Assembly (NCBI GenBank): GCA_964491785.1
Contig: CAZBGS010000001.1
Location: forward strand, 1 to 64,000
Source: RZZS01 sp964491785
GTDB lineage: Bacteria > Pseudomonadota > Alphaproteobacteria > Micavibrionales > Micavibrionaceae
DNA length: 64,000 nt
Direction of reading: 5' to 3'
Shown: positions 17,688 through 26,314 of the stretch, in pieces
Layout: every line of letters begins with the position of its first letter
Position numbering within the stretch: the stretch's first letter is position 1
The notes under the pieces: model-generated
What the model saw: only the letters and a program-made list of their open reading frames with translations
Told to the model about the DNA's origin: nothing
Databases searched by the model: none
Made by a program: the position numbers and the translations under genes

Positions 17688-18170
17688 GTGGCTACACCAC
17701 AAAGATATTATGAAACAATTCAATTGATCGAACGTCTGCACAGGCGTTTTCTCGACGTTCTGAAAGTAGAGCTGGATCGCAGGAATATCCAGGATATCAA
17801 TAACGTTCAGAGCATGATCCTCTATAATATCGGCGACGAGGAAATGACTGTGGGAGAACTCACGATTCGTGGGTATTATCTTGGATCCAACGTTTCCTAT
17901 AACGTCAAAAAGATGGTTGAAAATGACTATCTTATTCAAGAAAGGTCAGTTCACGATAAAAGGTCAATCAGGGTCAGGCTTTCGGACAAGGGATTGAAGC
18001 TGAGGGATCTTGTTTCGGAGATGTTTATTAAACATGCCGAAAAGATCAAGGGATCCGAGCTGACGGACGAGCGTATCGAGCAGCTGATTACTATTCTGAA
18101 AATGCTCGAGCGTTTCTGGGCAAGCCAGACAAATTTCTCCGGGCTTGCCAGTCTGGAAGACGATTTCTAG
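17688..18170 (+). CDS. ldtR: MarR-family winged-helix regulator, LdtR-like
   Basis: DNA-binding regulator of 160 residues. The winged helix-turn-helix covers about residues 35-105 with GELTIRGYYLGSNVSYNVKK and LIQERSVHDKRSIRVRLSDKG; flanking helices would form the dimer. The wording closely resembles the LdtR group known from Liberibacter and Sinorhizobium, where LdtR controls an L,D-transpeptidase gene and stress tolerance. A GTG start at 17688 is supported by GGAG 7 bp upstream. The window also carries an L,D-transpeptidase at 3.1 kb, a possible target. The name is by resemblance from memory, not by a search. Confidence 0.75.
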   Translation: MATPQRYYETIQLIERLHRRFLDVLKVELDRRNIQDINNVQSMILYNIGDEEMTVGELTIRGYYLGSNVSYNVKKMVENDYLIQERSVHDKRSIRVRLSDKGLKLRDLVSEMFIKHAEKIKGSELTDERIEQLITILKMLERFWASQTNFSGLASLEDDF

Positions 18171-18206
18171 GAGAACAGTGGCGTTTACCTGAAGCCTTTA
18201 AGGTAA

Positions 18207-18413
18207 ATGAGTATGGAAAAAGCACCTCTCGCCGGCAGAGAAGTTATTCTGGAATTCCATCCGGTAGGAGATTATATGCGCGTGTCGGCGATGGATACGC
18301 GAACCCTTACCGAAATTACTATTCAAGGGCCTCGCAAAGCGCCGGAGACGACTTTAAGGCTCAACGCGCTCAAGCGTCTAGAATATGTCCTGAAAAAGAA
18401 GGGATTGATCTAA
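18207..18413 (+). CDS. Small conserved protein (DUF6898-like), unknown function
   Basis: 68-residue product, with AAGG just before the ATG. It contains REVILEFHPVGDYMRVSAMD and a TLTEITIQGP strand, a compact beta-rich pattern ending in a basic C-terminal helix (LKRLEYVLKKKG). I recall short alphaproteobacterial proteins of this type next to LdtR/rpiB genes, but the family name is uncertain. It lies between ldtR and rpiB with short spacers, so cotranscription is likely. Confidence 0.65.
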   Translation: MSMEKAPLAGREVILEFHPVGDYMRVSAMDTRTLTEITIQGPRKAPETTLRLNALKRLEYVLKKKGLI

Positions 18414-18471
18414 TGTGCCATTAGGCACTATATATAGTATCAAATGTATTTTTTGCAGGAGCGATTTTCCC

Positions 18472-18933
18472 TTGTCTTACAAACTCCTCATCGCCTCTGA
18501 TCATGCCGGATATGAGCTGAAGGAAATATTGAAATCCAGATTTAAAGATCGGATCGAATGGATTGATTTAGGTGCATATTCTGAAGATTCTGTTGATTAT
18601 CCTGACTTTGCGACAAAACTGGCCGAAGCCCTGCTTCAGGGACAAGCGGATCAGGGAGTGCTTATTTGTGGCACAGGGATAGGAATTTCGATTGCTGCCA
18701 ACAGATATGCTCATATTCGTGCGGCTCTTTGCCGGAGTTCGACCGAGGCGCGTCTGACGCGAGCGCATAATGACGCCAATGTTCTGGCCCTGGGATCAAG
18801 AATTACTGGCGCGGAAGTGGCTGTGGATTGCCTTGAGGCGTTTATTTCAACTGAATTCGATGCCGGAAGGCATGAGAAGAGAGTGCGGATGCTTGGCAGT
18901 ATCTGCGGTCAGGGCAACGGAGCAAATCGATGA
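18472..18933 (+). CDS. rpiB: Ribose 5-phosphate isomerase B
   Basis: Interconverts ribose 5-phosphate and ribulose 5-phosphate. The RpiB/LacAB fold shows SDHAGYELKEIL at the N-terminus and GVLICGTGIGISIAANR with the catalytic Cys. I chose the TTG at 18472 because AGGAG lies about 10 bp upstream and because it gives 153 residues, the family norm; the ATG-led reading from 18415 would add a non-homologous tail. The stop codon overlaps the start of nrdR (ATGA). In many alphaproteobacteria glyA sits between these two genes; here it is absent. Confidence 0.93.
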   Translation: MSYKLLIASDHAGYELKEILKSRFKDRIEWIDLGAYSEDSVDYPDFATKLAEALLQGQADQGVLICGTGIGISIAANRYAHIRAALCRSSTEARLTRAHNDANVLALGSRITGAEVAVDCLEAFISTEFDAGRHEKRVRMLGSICGQGNGANR

Positions 18934-19394
18934 GATGCCCTTTTTGCGGACATGAAGAAACACAGGTCAAGGACTCAAGGCCTACAGAAGATAATTCCTC
19001 CATACGCCGCCGACGTTATTGCACTGAATGCCTGGAGCGGTTTACGACTTTTGAGCGGGTTCAGTTGAGGGAGCTGACCGTTGTAAAAAAAGATGGCAGG
19101 CGACAGCCGTTCGACCGGGATAAATTGATCAGATCTATGCAGGTGGCTTTGAGAAAGCGACCTGTGGATATCGAAGATATTGAAAAGTCTGCTAATGAGA
19201 TAGTAAGGAATCTTGAATCAATGGGTGAGCATGAATTGCCATCGATAAAGCTTGGGGAGATGGTAATGAAGGCTCTGGCGCATCTTGATGCGGTGGGCTA
19301 TATCCGTTTTGCATCGGTGTATAAAGATTTTCGACAGCCGGAAGACTTCAAATCTTTTCTACAGGAACTCAATCAGTTGCATGATAATCACTGA
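18930..19394 (+). CDS. nrdR: Transcriptional repressor NrdR
   Basis: Nucleotide-responsive repressor of ribonucleotide reductase genes. An N-terminal zinc ribbon (MRCPFCG ... RYCTECLERF, two CxxC pairs) precedes an ATP-cone domain (LRELTVVKKDGRRQPFDRDK). The 154-residue length is standard. It overlaps rpiB by an ATGA and leads into the riboflavin genes, the usual nrdR-ribD order. Confidence 0.97.
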   Translation: MRCPFCGHEETQVKDSRPTEDNSSIRRRRYCTECLERFTTFERVQLRELTVVKKDGRRQPFDRDKLIRSMQVALRKRPVDIEDIEKSANEIVRNLESMGEHELPSIKLGEMVMKALAHLDAVGYIRFASVYKDFRQPEDFKSFLQELNQLHDNH

Positions 19395-19460
19395 TTTAAT
19401 TATAAGAGTTTTCCTGTATTGTCTTGATAAAAAAGGTTTAATAATAGTTGTTAGCATTCG

Positions 19461-20570
19461 GTGGATAATTATACTGAAAAAGATGGTGAATATATGCAGT
19501 CGGCGCTTGCAATTGCAAGGCAGGGCCTTGGGCGAGTCTGGCCGAATCCTGCTGTTGGCTGTGTAATCGTTAAAAACGGCATTGTTATTTCTCAAGCGCG
19601 GACAGCCGATACAGGAAGGCCTCACGCAGAAACTATCGCTATATCAAAATCCTACGTGGATGTGTCCGGTTCGGACATGTATGTTACGCTTGAGCCTTGC
19701 GCTCATACCGGGAAGACGCCGCCGTGCTGCGAAGCTATTGTCTCATCGCGGTTCAGGAGGGTTATCATTGCTGTCGCAGATACGGATCAACGTACGGCGG
19801 GGCTTGGTATACGGGCAATTCAGCGCGCCGGTATCGAGGTTCGTACCGGACTGTTCGCGGACATGGCAAGGGATGTCAACAGGGGTTACTTCCTTAACAG
19901 GGCTCTGGGAAGGCCAATGTTTACCTTGAAGATAGCAGCCTCCCTTGATGCAAAAACTGCTATGGCCGGTGGTGAGAGCAAATGGATAACCAGCGCTCTG
20001 TCCCGCAGAAGAGTTCATCTTGAGCGTTATCAGCATGACGCGGTGCTTACGGGAATCGGAACGGTAATTGCCGACGATCCCGAGCTAACTACCAGGCTCA
20101 AAGGAGTTCATTGCAGTTCACCGCGGATCGTAATTGATACCAGATTGCGGTTTCCGGTACGAAACCGGCTGTTGGAGACTTTGGATCTCGGGCCGGTGTG
20201 GGTATTCACATGCTCCTCACAGAACAATAAGAAATATCAAGAGCTTGTTGATAAAGGTGTGGAAATCTTTTGTGTGCCTCATGATAATAATGGACATTGT
20301 GATTTAAATTCAGTCGCCGGGATTCTCGGACAAAAGGGGCTTACGCGTGTTTTTGTTGAGGCCGGGGGAGGGCTGGCAGCATCATTCATCACTAATAAAC
20401 TTTGCGATCGATTGCTGCTTTTCCGTTCGCCAGCAGTTATCGGAGGTGACGGCCTTTCGTTGATAGGCGGTATAGGGGGAACGGATCTGGCCAGTCTGCC
20501 GGTTTTTACAAGAAAAGAAATTCATCTGTCAGGTGATGATTGTCTGGAAATTTTCGATTTCAACGCTTAA
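19461..20570 (+). CDS. ribD: Bifunctional riboflavin deaminase/reductase RibD
   Basis: Deaminates and then reduces the pyrimidine product of GTP cyclohydrolase II. The N-terminal cytidine-deaminase-like domain has PHAETIA and PCAHTGKTPPCCEAI (zinc His and Cys ligands). The C-terminal reductase domain starts near FTLKIAASLDAKTAMAGGES and ends with VFVEAGGGLAASF. The total is 369 residues from the GTG at 19461; an ATG at 19494 is the alternative, but it would cut into the usual N-terminal helix. No FMN riboswitch fits in the 66-bp gap to nrdR. Confidence 0.94.
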   Translation: MDNYTEKDGEYMQSALAIARQGLGRVWPNPAVGCVIVKNGIVISQARTADTGRPHAETIAISKSYVDVSGSDMYVTLEPCAHTGKTPPCCEAIVSSRFRRVIIAVADTDQRTAGLGIRAIQRAGIEVRTGLFADMARDVNRGYFLNRALGRPMFTLKIAASLDAKTAMAGGESKWITSALSRRRVHLERYQHDAVLTGIGTVIADDPELTTRLKGVHCSSPRIVIDTRLRFPVRNRLLETLDLGPVWVFTCSSQNNKKYQELVDKGVEIFCVPHDNNGHCDLNSVAGILGQKGLTRVFVEAGGGLAASFITNKLCDRLLLFRSPAVIGGDGLSLIGGIGGTDLASLPVFTRKEIHLSGDDCLEIFDFNA

Positions 20571-20579
20571 AGTCTGGCA

Positions 20580-21173
20580 ATGTTTACAGGAATAATCACA
20601 GATATCGGAGAAGTTACCTCTGTCAATGCCGGGCCAGAAGACCGTCGCATCCGTATAAGGACTTCCTATGATATGGACAGTATCGATATCGGCGCATCGA
20701 TTGCATGCAGCGGGTGTTGTCTTACGGTGACGGAAAAGGGCGACAGTGAATTTGCTGTCGATGTATCAGCCGAAAGCCTCTCAAAAACCGTGATTGGTTC
20801 ATGGGCTCCTGGAACCGGGATTAATCTCGAACGAAGTCTGCGCTTTGGCGACGAGCTTGGCGGGCATCTTGTCTCCGGCCATATCGACGGCCTTGCCGAG
20901 CTTGTATTCAGGCGGGATGAAGGCGGATCGAGGCGGTTGAAATTCAAGGTGCCGGAAAGCCTTTTTCATTTTCTTGCGCCAAAGGGATCTGTCGCAGTGG
21001 ACGGTGTATCATTGACTGTCAACGAGGTCGAGGAAAGCAATATATTTGGGGTTAACATTATTCCCTATACACTGGATCATACAACTCTGGGCAGTTTGCG
21101 CCCCGGCGACGCAGTCAATCTGGAGGTTGATATGCTGGCGCGTTACGTTGCCAGAATCCTGGGGAAGGGGTAG
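20580..21173 (+). CDS. ribE: Riboflavin synthase alpha chain
   Basis: Dismutates two 6,7-dimethyl-8-ribityllumazine molecules to riboflavin. The protein is an internal duplication of two lumazine-binding barrels, and both halves show the repeat: MFTGIITDIGEV with SIACSGCCLTV in the first, HLVSGHIDGLAEL with SVAVDGVSLTVNEV in the second. The 197-residue length is standard. It starts 9 bp after ribD and ends 4 bp before ribB. Confidence 0.96.
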   Translation: MFTGIITDIGEVTSVNAGPEDRRIRIRTSYDMDSIDIGASIACSGCCLTVTEKGDSEFAVDVSAESLSKTVIGSWAPGTGINLERSLRFGDELGGHLVSGHIDGLAELVFRRDEGGSRRLKFKVPESLFHFLAPKGSVAVDGVSLTVNEVEESNIFGVNIIPYTLDHTTLGSLRPGDAVNLEVDMLARYVARILGKG

Positions 21174-21177
21174 GCGC

Positions 21178-21858
21178 ATGAGCTGTCCGGCAATTAATCA
21201 CAAGGAAATCCCCGGGGATCTTGCTTCCAGCGAAGAAATTATTTTGGAGGCCAGGGCGGGAAGGGTTTTTATTCTGGTTGACGACGAGCAACGCGAGAAC
21301 GAGGGCGATCTTATTATCCCTGCCGACAAAATAAATGCCGACATTATTAATTTTATGGTGAGGGAAGGCAGGGGGCTTGTTTGCCTTGCGCTTGATGGCA
21401 AAATTGTAGACCGCCTTAAACTGCCGATGATGCCGCAAAGGCATGAGAGCAAGTTCGGGACAGCTTTTACAGTGTCCATTGAAGCCCGTTACGGGGTTAG
21501 TACGGGTATCTCGGCTGCGGATCGCGCGAGGACGATCAGAACTGCTATCGATCCTGAATCGGGCCCTGATGATATTGCAATGCCGGGTCATGTGTTTCCG
21601 TTACGCGCCAGGGAGGGCGGAGTGCTGTCACGAGCAGGGCACACGGAAGCCGCAGTAGATATAGCCCGCATGGCCGGTCTGACGCCTGCCGGAGTGATTT
21701 GTGAAATTATGAACGATGACGGTTCAATGGCGAGGCTCGCGGATCTGTTGATTTTCGCCAGGAAACACAGGATAAAAATCGGAACGGTTGCCGATCTTAT
21801 AAAATTCAGACAAGTAACAGGAGAGCGAAATGATGGCGGATATCAGACACGATTTTGA
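21178..21858 (+). CDS. ribB: 3,4-dihydroxy-2-butanone 4-phosphate synthase (single domain)
   Basis: Makes the four-carbon precursor of lumazine from ribulose 5-phosphate. Family motifs are VLVDDEQRENEGDL-like (ILVDDEQRENEGDL), FMVREGRGLVC and SRAGHTEAAVDIARMAG. The ATG at 21178 gives 226 residues, preceded by GGGGAAGGGG; an upstream in-frame start lies inside ribE. The gene ends after the DHBP synthase domain, so the GTP cyclohydrolase II half common in RibBA proteins of this position is missing. RibA must be encoded elsewhere. It overlaps ribH by 29 bp. Confidence 0.94.
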   Translation: MSCPAINHKEIPGDLASSEEIILEARAGRVFILVDDEQRENEGDLIIPADKINADIINFMVREGRGLVCLALDGKIVDRLKLPMMPQRHESKFGTAFTVSIEARYGVSTGISAADRARTIRTAIDPESGPDDIAMPGHVFPLRAREGGVLSRAGHTEAAVDIARMAGLTPAGVICEIMNDDGSMARLADLLIFARKHRIKIGTVADLIKFRQVTGERNDGGYQTRF

Positions 21859-22321
21859 GGAAAAACCTCATGTAATGATTGTCGAGGCCAGATTTTATGA
21901 GGAAATATCAGATTTTCTAGCCGAAGGGGCAATAAGGGAGCTGGAGAGCCATGGCGCGACATATGAACGTTTTTCGGTTCCGGGTTCTCTTGAAATTCCT
22001 GCGGCAATACAATGCGCGGTTCGCGGGCTGGACTTTTACACTGCCCGGCGGCGCTTCGATGCCTATGTCGCTCTAGGCTGTGTCATTCGTGGTGAGACTA
22101 CCCATTATGAAATTGTTTCGGGTGAAAGCGCGAGGGGGCTTATGGATCTTTCGCTTCGGCATACCCTCGCAATCGGCAACGGCATTCTTACCTGCGAAAA
22201 CTGGGAACAGGCCATGGTTCGGGCTCGCCCTGACGGCAAGGACTGGGGCGGCAAAGCTGCGAGGGCCGCTCTTGATATTCTTAATCTTAAATCCCGTTTT
22301 GGCATATATCCGCGTAAATAA
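21830..22321 (+). CDS. ribH: 6,7-dimethyl-8-ribityllumazine synthase
   Basis: Condenses the pyrimidine and the butanone phosphate to lumazine and forms icosahedral or decameric shells. Recognisable stretches are the N-terminal substrate strand MIVEARFYEEISDFL, FSVPGSLEIPAAI, and VALGCVIRGETTHYEIVSGE with the catalytic His. The 163-residue length is typical. It overlaps ribB by 29 bp, and nusB starts right after its stop, so translation of these genes is probably coupled. Confidence 0.95.
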   Translation: MMADIRHDFEEKPHVMIVEARFYEEISDFLAEGAIRELESHGATYERFSVPGSLEIPAAIQCAVRGLDFYTARRRFDAYVALGCVIRGETTHYEIVSGESARGLMDLSLRHTLAIGNGILTCENWEQAMVRARPDGKDWGGKAARAALDILNLKSRFGIYPRK

Positions 22322-22323
22322 TC

Positions 22324-22809
22324 ATGAAGAAGCAAAAATCCAAAGGATCGAAAAAAGCGCGCAGCAGCGCGGCCAGACTGGCCGCTGTGCAGACTGTATA
22401 CCAGATGAGAACAAGCAACCAGTCCGCTCTAGAGGCTGCACGCGTGTTTCTGGATCATTATGCCGGGATGAGCATTGAAGGAGAAAGGCTCCTTGAGCCC
22501 GATACAGAGTTATACAGCAAGATAGTACAGGGAGTAGAAAACAGACTGGATGACCTTCAGACGCTTCTTATCCAAAGTATGAAAAACTCTGATGAAGATA
22601 TTGATTCGTACAAAAAAAGGCCGATTGAGCCGTTACTCGAAGCGATCCTGTTATGCGGTATCTTTGAGCTGATGGCTCATAAGGAAATAGACACACCGAT
22701 CATTATTTCCGATTACCTGAATGTTACCCATGCTTTTTATGAAAAGAGCGAATTAGGTCTGGTTAACGCCTTACTTGACAGACTGGCCAGAGTTCTCGTT
22801 CAGGTTTAA
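22324..22809 (+). CDS. nusB: Transcription antitermination factor NusB
   Basis: Small helical protein that with NusE/S10 binds boxA RNA in rRNA operons. The 161-residue product starts with a basic tail, then SSAARLAAVQTVYQM, a typical NusB first helix, and ends with PIIISDYLNVTHAF and the ALLDRLAR helix. The start codon lies 2 bp after the ribH stop. The thiL gene that often follows nusB is not present. Confidence 0.93.
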   Translation: MKKQKSKGSKKARSSAARLAAVQTVYQMRTSNQSALEAARVFLDHYAGMSIEGERLLEPDTELYSKIVQGVENRLDDLQTLLIQSMKNSDEDIDSYKKRPIEPLLEAILLCGIFELMAHKEIDTPIIISDYLNVTHAFYEKSELGLVNALLDRLARVLVQV

Positions 22810-22905
22810 TAATCAATAATTAACCTATTTATACGTATACTACAGATGTATTATGGCGGTTCAGGCACTGTCCATGAATAGCGAGCTACGGTCTGCGAGT
22901 ATGGC

Positions 22906-23376
22906 ATGCGCTTAATACTTATGATTTTAATTCTTGCAGTTACGCTTGGGTTATGCGGGGCGGGAGCCTTTTACTTTTTTGGAGGCGGCAATTCGGCTGT
23001 CGCTGCTGACAATACGCACGGTTCTTCCGGCAAGACAAAACCGAATGCCAAGGATCAATTTGAATTCGTTGAAATATCTCCACTGGTTTTTCCGCTAATA
23101 GATATTAATGGAGCTCACCAGATCGTGAGTCTAGTGATATCTATTGAGGTAAAGGATCATGAGGGTGCAGAGATGGTAAACCGTCTTACTCCCAGACTTA
23201 ACGATGCCTATATTCAGGATCTGTATGGTTACCTTAGCCGTAACGCCAGAATGCATGGCGGAATAATCGAGGTGCAGGAAGTCAAGAAAAGACTGCATCA
23301 CGTGACTTCACGTGTAATAGGAGACAATTATATAAACGACGTACTTTTACAAGTTGTCCAACAAAGACCTATCTAA
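22906..23376 (+). CDS. FliL-like single-pass membrane protein
   Basis: 156 residues with one N-terminal membrane helix (about residues 3-25) and a periplasmic domain. The domain follows the FliL pattern: FEFVEISPLVFPLIDING, a beta-rich core, and a C-terminal DNYINDVLLQVVQQRPI helix and tail. FliL proteins sit next to the MotAB stator and tune motor function. Here the gene is far from any flagellar cluster, between nusB and hppA, so a flagellar role is inferred only from the fold. A terminator follows it. Confidence 0.55.
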   Translation: MRLILMILILAVTLGLCGAGAFYFFGGGNSAVAADNTHGSSGKTKPNAKDQFEFVEISPLVFPLIDINGAHQIVSLVISIEVKDHEGAEMVNRLTPRLNDAYIQDLYGYLSRNARMHGGIIEVQEVKKRLHHVTSRVIGDNYINDVLLQVVQQRPI

Positions 23377-23448
23377 CAAAATAACCGGCCTTTAATTACT
23401 ACTCTTGTTTTAATCAAATATTTTCGGCATGTTATTACCTTGTCTTCT

Positions 23449-23474
23449 ACCGGTAAGTATCTTTGCCGGTTTTT
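23449..23474 (+). terminator. Rho-independent terminator before hppA
   Basis: ACCGGTAA pairs with TTGCCGGT (one T-G wobble) and is followed by a T run. It separates the FliL-like gene from hppA, so hppA is likely to have its own promoter or to be partly attenuated. Confidence 0.6.
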
Positions 23475-23500
23475 ATGAATAATAACGGGGTAGTAAACAA

Positions 23501-25642
23501 ATGGATTACATTGCAATTTATCTGGTTGTAATTTGCTGCGCGTTCGTAGCTTTGATCTACGGGCAGTATGCAGCAAGAACGGTACTAAGCGCCAATCCTG
23601 GCAATCAGGCCATGCAGGCAATAGCTCATGCCATACAGGAAGGCGCCAGTGCTTATCTTAACCGCCAGTACCGGACAATCTCTGTTGTTGGCCTGATTGT
23701 TGCCGCACTGCTATTCTTTTTGCTGGGGCTGCATGTGGCAATAGGGTTTATTTTTGGCGCATGTCTTTCTGCTCTTGCCGGTTTCATAGGTATGAACGTA
23801 TCGGTAAGGGCCAACGTCCGTACTGCGCAGGCAGCTACCGAAGGACTGGCCAAGGCGCTTGATATTTCATTTAAGGCCGGAGCCATTACAGGCATGCTGG
23901 TGGTAGGATTCGGGTTGATCGGTCTGGTGATATACATGGCCGCGCTGGATTACTACTTTGGACTGGGTGACGCTGTCGACATTAAGGCAAAGCACGAAGT
24001 GCTGCGCCATATGATAGAAGGCCTAGTCGGACTTGGTTTCGGCGCTTCGCTGATTTCAATTTTTGCCCGTCTTGGCGGAGGCATCTTTACAAAAGGAGCG
24101 GATGTCGGAGCCGATCTGGTTGGAAAGGTTGAGGCCGGTATTCCAGAAGATGATCCTCGTAATCCCGCCGTGATTGCGGACAATGTAGGTGACAATGTTG
24201 GCGACTGCGCCGGGATGGCTGCCGATTTGTTCGAGACTTACTCGGTAAATATCGTTGCGACGATGCTGATTGCCTTCAGCGTCTTTGCGGCTGATATCGC
24301 GCCGTTGATGATGCTGTTGCCGCTGATAATCAGCGGTCTATGTATTATTGCGTCTGTTGCCGGTGCTTTCTTTGTAAGATTCTCGGCAGGCAGCGAGAAT
24401 ATTACAGGCGCTCTTTACCGCGGCCTGATTGCCAGCGCCGTGTTTTCATTGCTTCTAATAGCCGTGGTAATCTGGAATATCGGTCTTGATACACGGATAC
24501 CTCTTGCAGCTGGAGGATCTATAGAAGTGGTTAACCTGTTCTGGTGTTCGATGACGGGTCTGGCCGTAACAGCCCTTATTGCGATAAGCACCGAATATTA
24601 TACGGGAACTAGCCACAGACCGGTTCAATCGGTGGCAAAAGCGTCGCAGACGGGTCATGGAACGAATGTGATACAAGGTCTGGCAGTGTCCCTGGAATCA
24701 ACCGCTTTACCGGTACTGGTGATCTGCGCGGCAATGTTTATCGCTTCCAGCCTCGCGGGACTATACGGGATAGCTATCGCAGCGACAGCAATGCTTTCCG
24801 TCGCGGGGATGGTGGTTGCACTTGATGCTTACGGGCCCGTTACCGATAATGCAGGAGGCATTGCCGAAATGGCTGATTTGCCGGCCAGCGTTCGCAAAAC
24901 TACTGATGCTCTGGACGCAGTCGGCAATACAACCAAGGCAGTGACCAAGGGTTATGCTATCGGTTCGGCCGGACTGGCCGCCCTTATACTGTTTGCCGGG
25001 TATACCGAAGAAATAAAACACTATCTTCCGGATATGGATATCCAGTTCAATCTGCAGGATCCATATGTGGTGATAGGCCTCTTCGTGGGCGGACTTCTGC
25101 CTTACCTTTTCGGGGCGCTGGCGATGAAGTCGGTCGGAAGGGCAGCGGCAAGTATAGTTATCGAGGTTCGCAGGCAATTCGCCGAGATCAAAGGCATCAT
25201 GGAAGGCAAGGCCAAGCCTGATTACTCTACCGCGGTCGATATGCTAACCCGTAGTGCGATCAGGCAGATGGTGCTTCCCTCGCTGTTGCCGGTTGCCGCG
25301 CCGATTCTGCTGTTTACTGTGGTGGCAATACTTAGCGGCGAGCTTGAGTCCGCCTTTCAGGCTCTTGGGGCCATGCTGCTCGGTACTATCGTGACGGGCT
25401 TGTTCGTGGCGATATCCATGGCCTCGGGTGGAGGGGCATGGGACAACGCCAAGAAATATATCGAAGAGGGAAATTACGGCGGCAAAGGTTCAGAGGCCCA
25501 CAAGGCCGCTGTTACCGGAGACACTGTCGGCGATCCCTACAAGGATACTGCCGGCCCCTCAATTAACCTGCTGGTTAAAAGTGCAAGCATAGTTGCCATT
25601 CTTCTGGTGGCTGCCGTAGGCAAGTTCCTTGCCGGTGTATAA
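23501..25642 (+). CDS. hppA: Membrane-bound proton-pumping pyrophosphatase, K+-insensitive type
   Basis: Hydrolyses pyrophosphate and pumps protons across the inner membrane. The 713-residue protein has about 16 membrane helices. The substrate-binding acidic motifs are DVGADLVGKVEAGIPEDDPR, DNVGDNVGDCAGMAADLFE and the C-terminal GDTVGDPYKDTAGPS. In GNTTKAVTKG a Lys follows GNTT, the residue that marks K+-independent pumps (Ala there in K+-dependent ones). It is monocistronic, with a strong terminator 28 bp downstream. Confidence 0.96.
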   Translation: MDYIAIYLVVICCAFVALIYGQYAARTVLSANPGNQAMQAIAHAIQEGASAYLNRQYRTISVVGLIVAALLFFLLGLHVAIGFIFGACLSALAGFIGMNVSVRANVRTAQAATEGLAKALDISFKAGAITGMLVVGFGLIGLVIYMAALDYYFGLGDAVDIKAKHEVLRHMIEGLVGLGFGASLISIFARLGGGIFTKGADVGADLVGKVEAGIPEDDPRNPAVIADNVGDNVGDCAGMAADLFETYSVNIVATMLIAFSVFAADIAPLMMLLPLIISGLCIIASVAGAFFVRFSAGSENITGALYRGLIASAVFSLLLIAVVIWNIGLDTRIPLAAGGSIEVVNLFWCSMTGLAVTALIAISTEYYTGTSHRPVQSVAKASQTGHGTNVIQGLAVSLESTALPVLVICAAMFIASSLAGLYGIAIAATAMLSVAGMVVALDAYGPVTDNAGGIAEMADLPASVRKTTDALDAVGNTTKAVTKGYAIGSAGLAALILFAGYTEEIKHYLPDMDIQFNLQDPYVVIGLFVGGLLPYLFGALAMKSVGRAAASIVIEVRRQFAEIKGIMEGKAKPDYSTAVDMLTRSAIRQMVLPSLLPVAAPILLFTVVAILSGELESAFQALGAMLLGTIVTGLFVAISMASGGGAWDNAKKYIEEGNYGGKGSEAHKAAVTGDTVGDPYKDTAGPSINLLVKSASIVAILLVAAVGKFLAGV

Positions 25643-25670
25643 TGCTTGTCCGAGAGTTTATCAGATAAAG

Positions 25671-25696
25671 AAAGCCCCGGGAAACCGGGGCTTTTA
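25671..25696. terminator. Bidirectional terminator between hppA and bamE
   Basis: AAAGCCCCGG / CCGGGGCTTT with a GAAA tetraloop, flanked by A-rich sequence on the left and T on the right. It can stop both hppA (plus) and the convergent bamE (minus). Confidence 0.9.
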
Positions 25697-25737
25697 ATAT
25701 TGTATTATGCTGTTTTATGGATGGTGGCGGACTCCAG

Positions 25738-26187
25738 TTATCGTATGGGGGTGTCCTGCGGGTTGAATTTTCCGATATTCCCCAGGAGTTGCTGCATAAG
25801 GCTCACATCATTGCCGTGAGTCGGTGTGCTGCGGCCGCTGATGGGCACTTCCATCCTTCCATCCTTGCGTTCTGTTACCGATTCAACAATTCCCTTGCTG
25901 TCGAAGGTAACAATTATGACTCTCTCATCTGTAACTTTCGGGTCAAGTACCCCATGCTTTTCGGTGTGTTGCCCAAGGTAGTACCAGGTATTCTGATCGA
26001 ATGGCGATGTGGTCGTCGGTGACCCGAGTATGCGCATTACCTCGCTGCGCGTATGCACTCCGGGCTTTACCTGTTCTAACTGATGCTGTTCAAGGTAATT
26101 GCCGCGAATGGCAGTGGTGGGGGTGCAGGCGCTTGCCGAAATGACGGCCATCAGGACTCCTGCAAGGATAATTCCGTCTTTATTCAT
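25738..26187 (-). CDS. bamE: Outer membrane assembly factor BamE (SmpA/OmlA)
   Basis: Lipoprotein of the BAM complex that inserts beta-barrel proteins into the outer membrane. The signal peptide ends in a lipobox with Cys at residue 21 (SASACTP). The mature domain has the BamE signature: LEQVKPGVHTRSEVMRILGSP followed by WYYLGQ and a VIIVTFDSKG strand. The start is supported by GAGG before the ATG. It is divergent from the DUF177 gene, the usual alphaproteobacterial arrangement. Confidence 0.92.
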   Translation of the reverse strand: MNKDGIILAGVLMAVISASACTPTTAIRGNYLEQHQLEQVKPGVHTRSEVMRILGSPTTTSPFDQNTWYYLGQHTEKHGVLDPKVTDERVIIVTFDSKGIVESVTERKDGRMEVPISGRSTPTHGNDVSLMQQLLGNIGKFNPQDTPIR

Positions 26188-26314
26188 TTGACCTCTTCAT
26201 TCTTTCCAGCAAACAAATTGCTGCCTTGGCACTTGTTAATTTTTCGCAACTTTATTATTTAAAGCGGTGAAATGCAATTATATGAAACGTCAGTTCGCAA
26301 AAGGTAGCGAAAGA

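Noticed and set aside
19395..19460. FMN riboswitch before ribD
   Set aside because: The 66-bp gap is too short and no conserved FMN-aptamer motif is seen.
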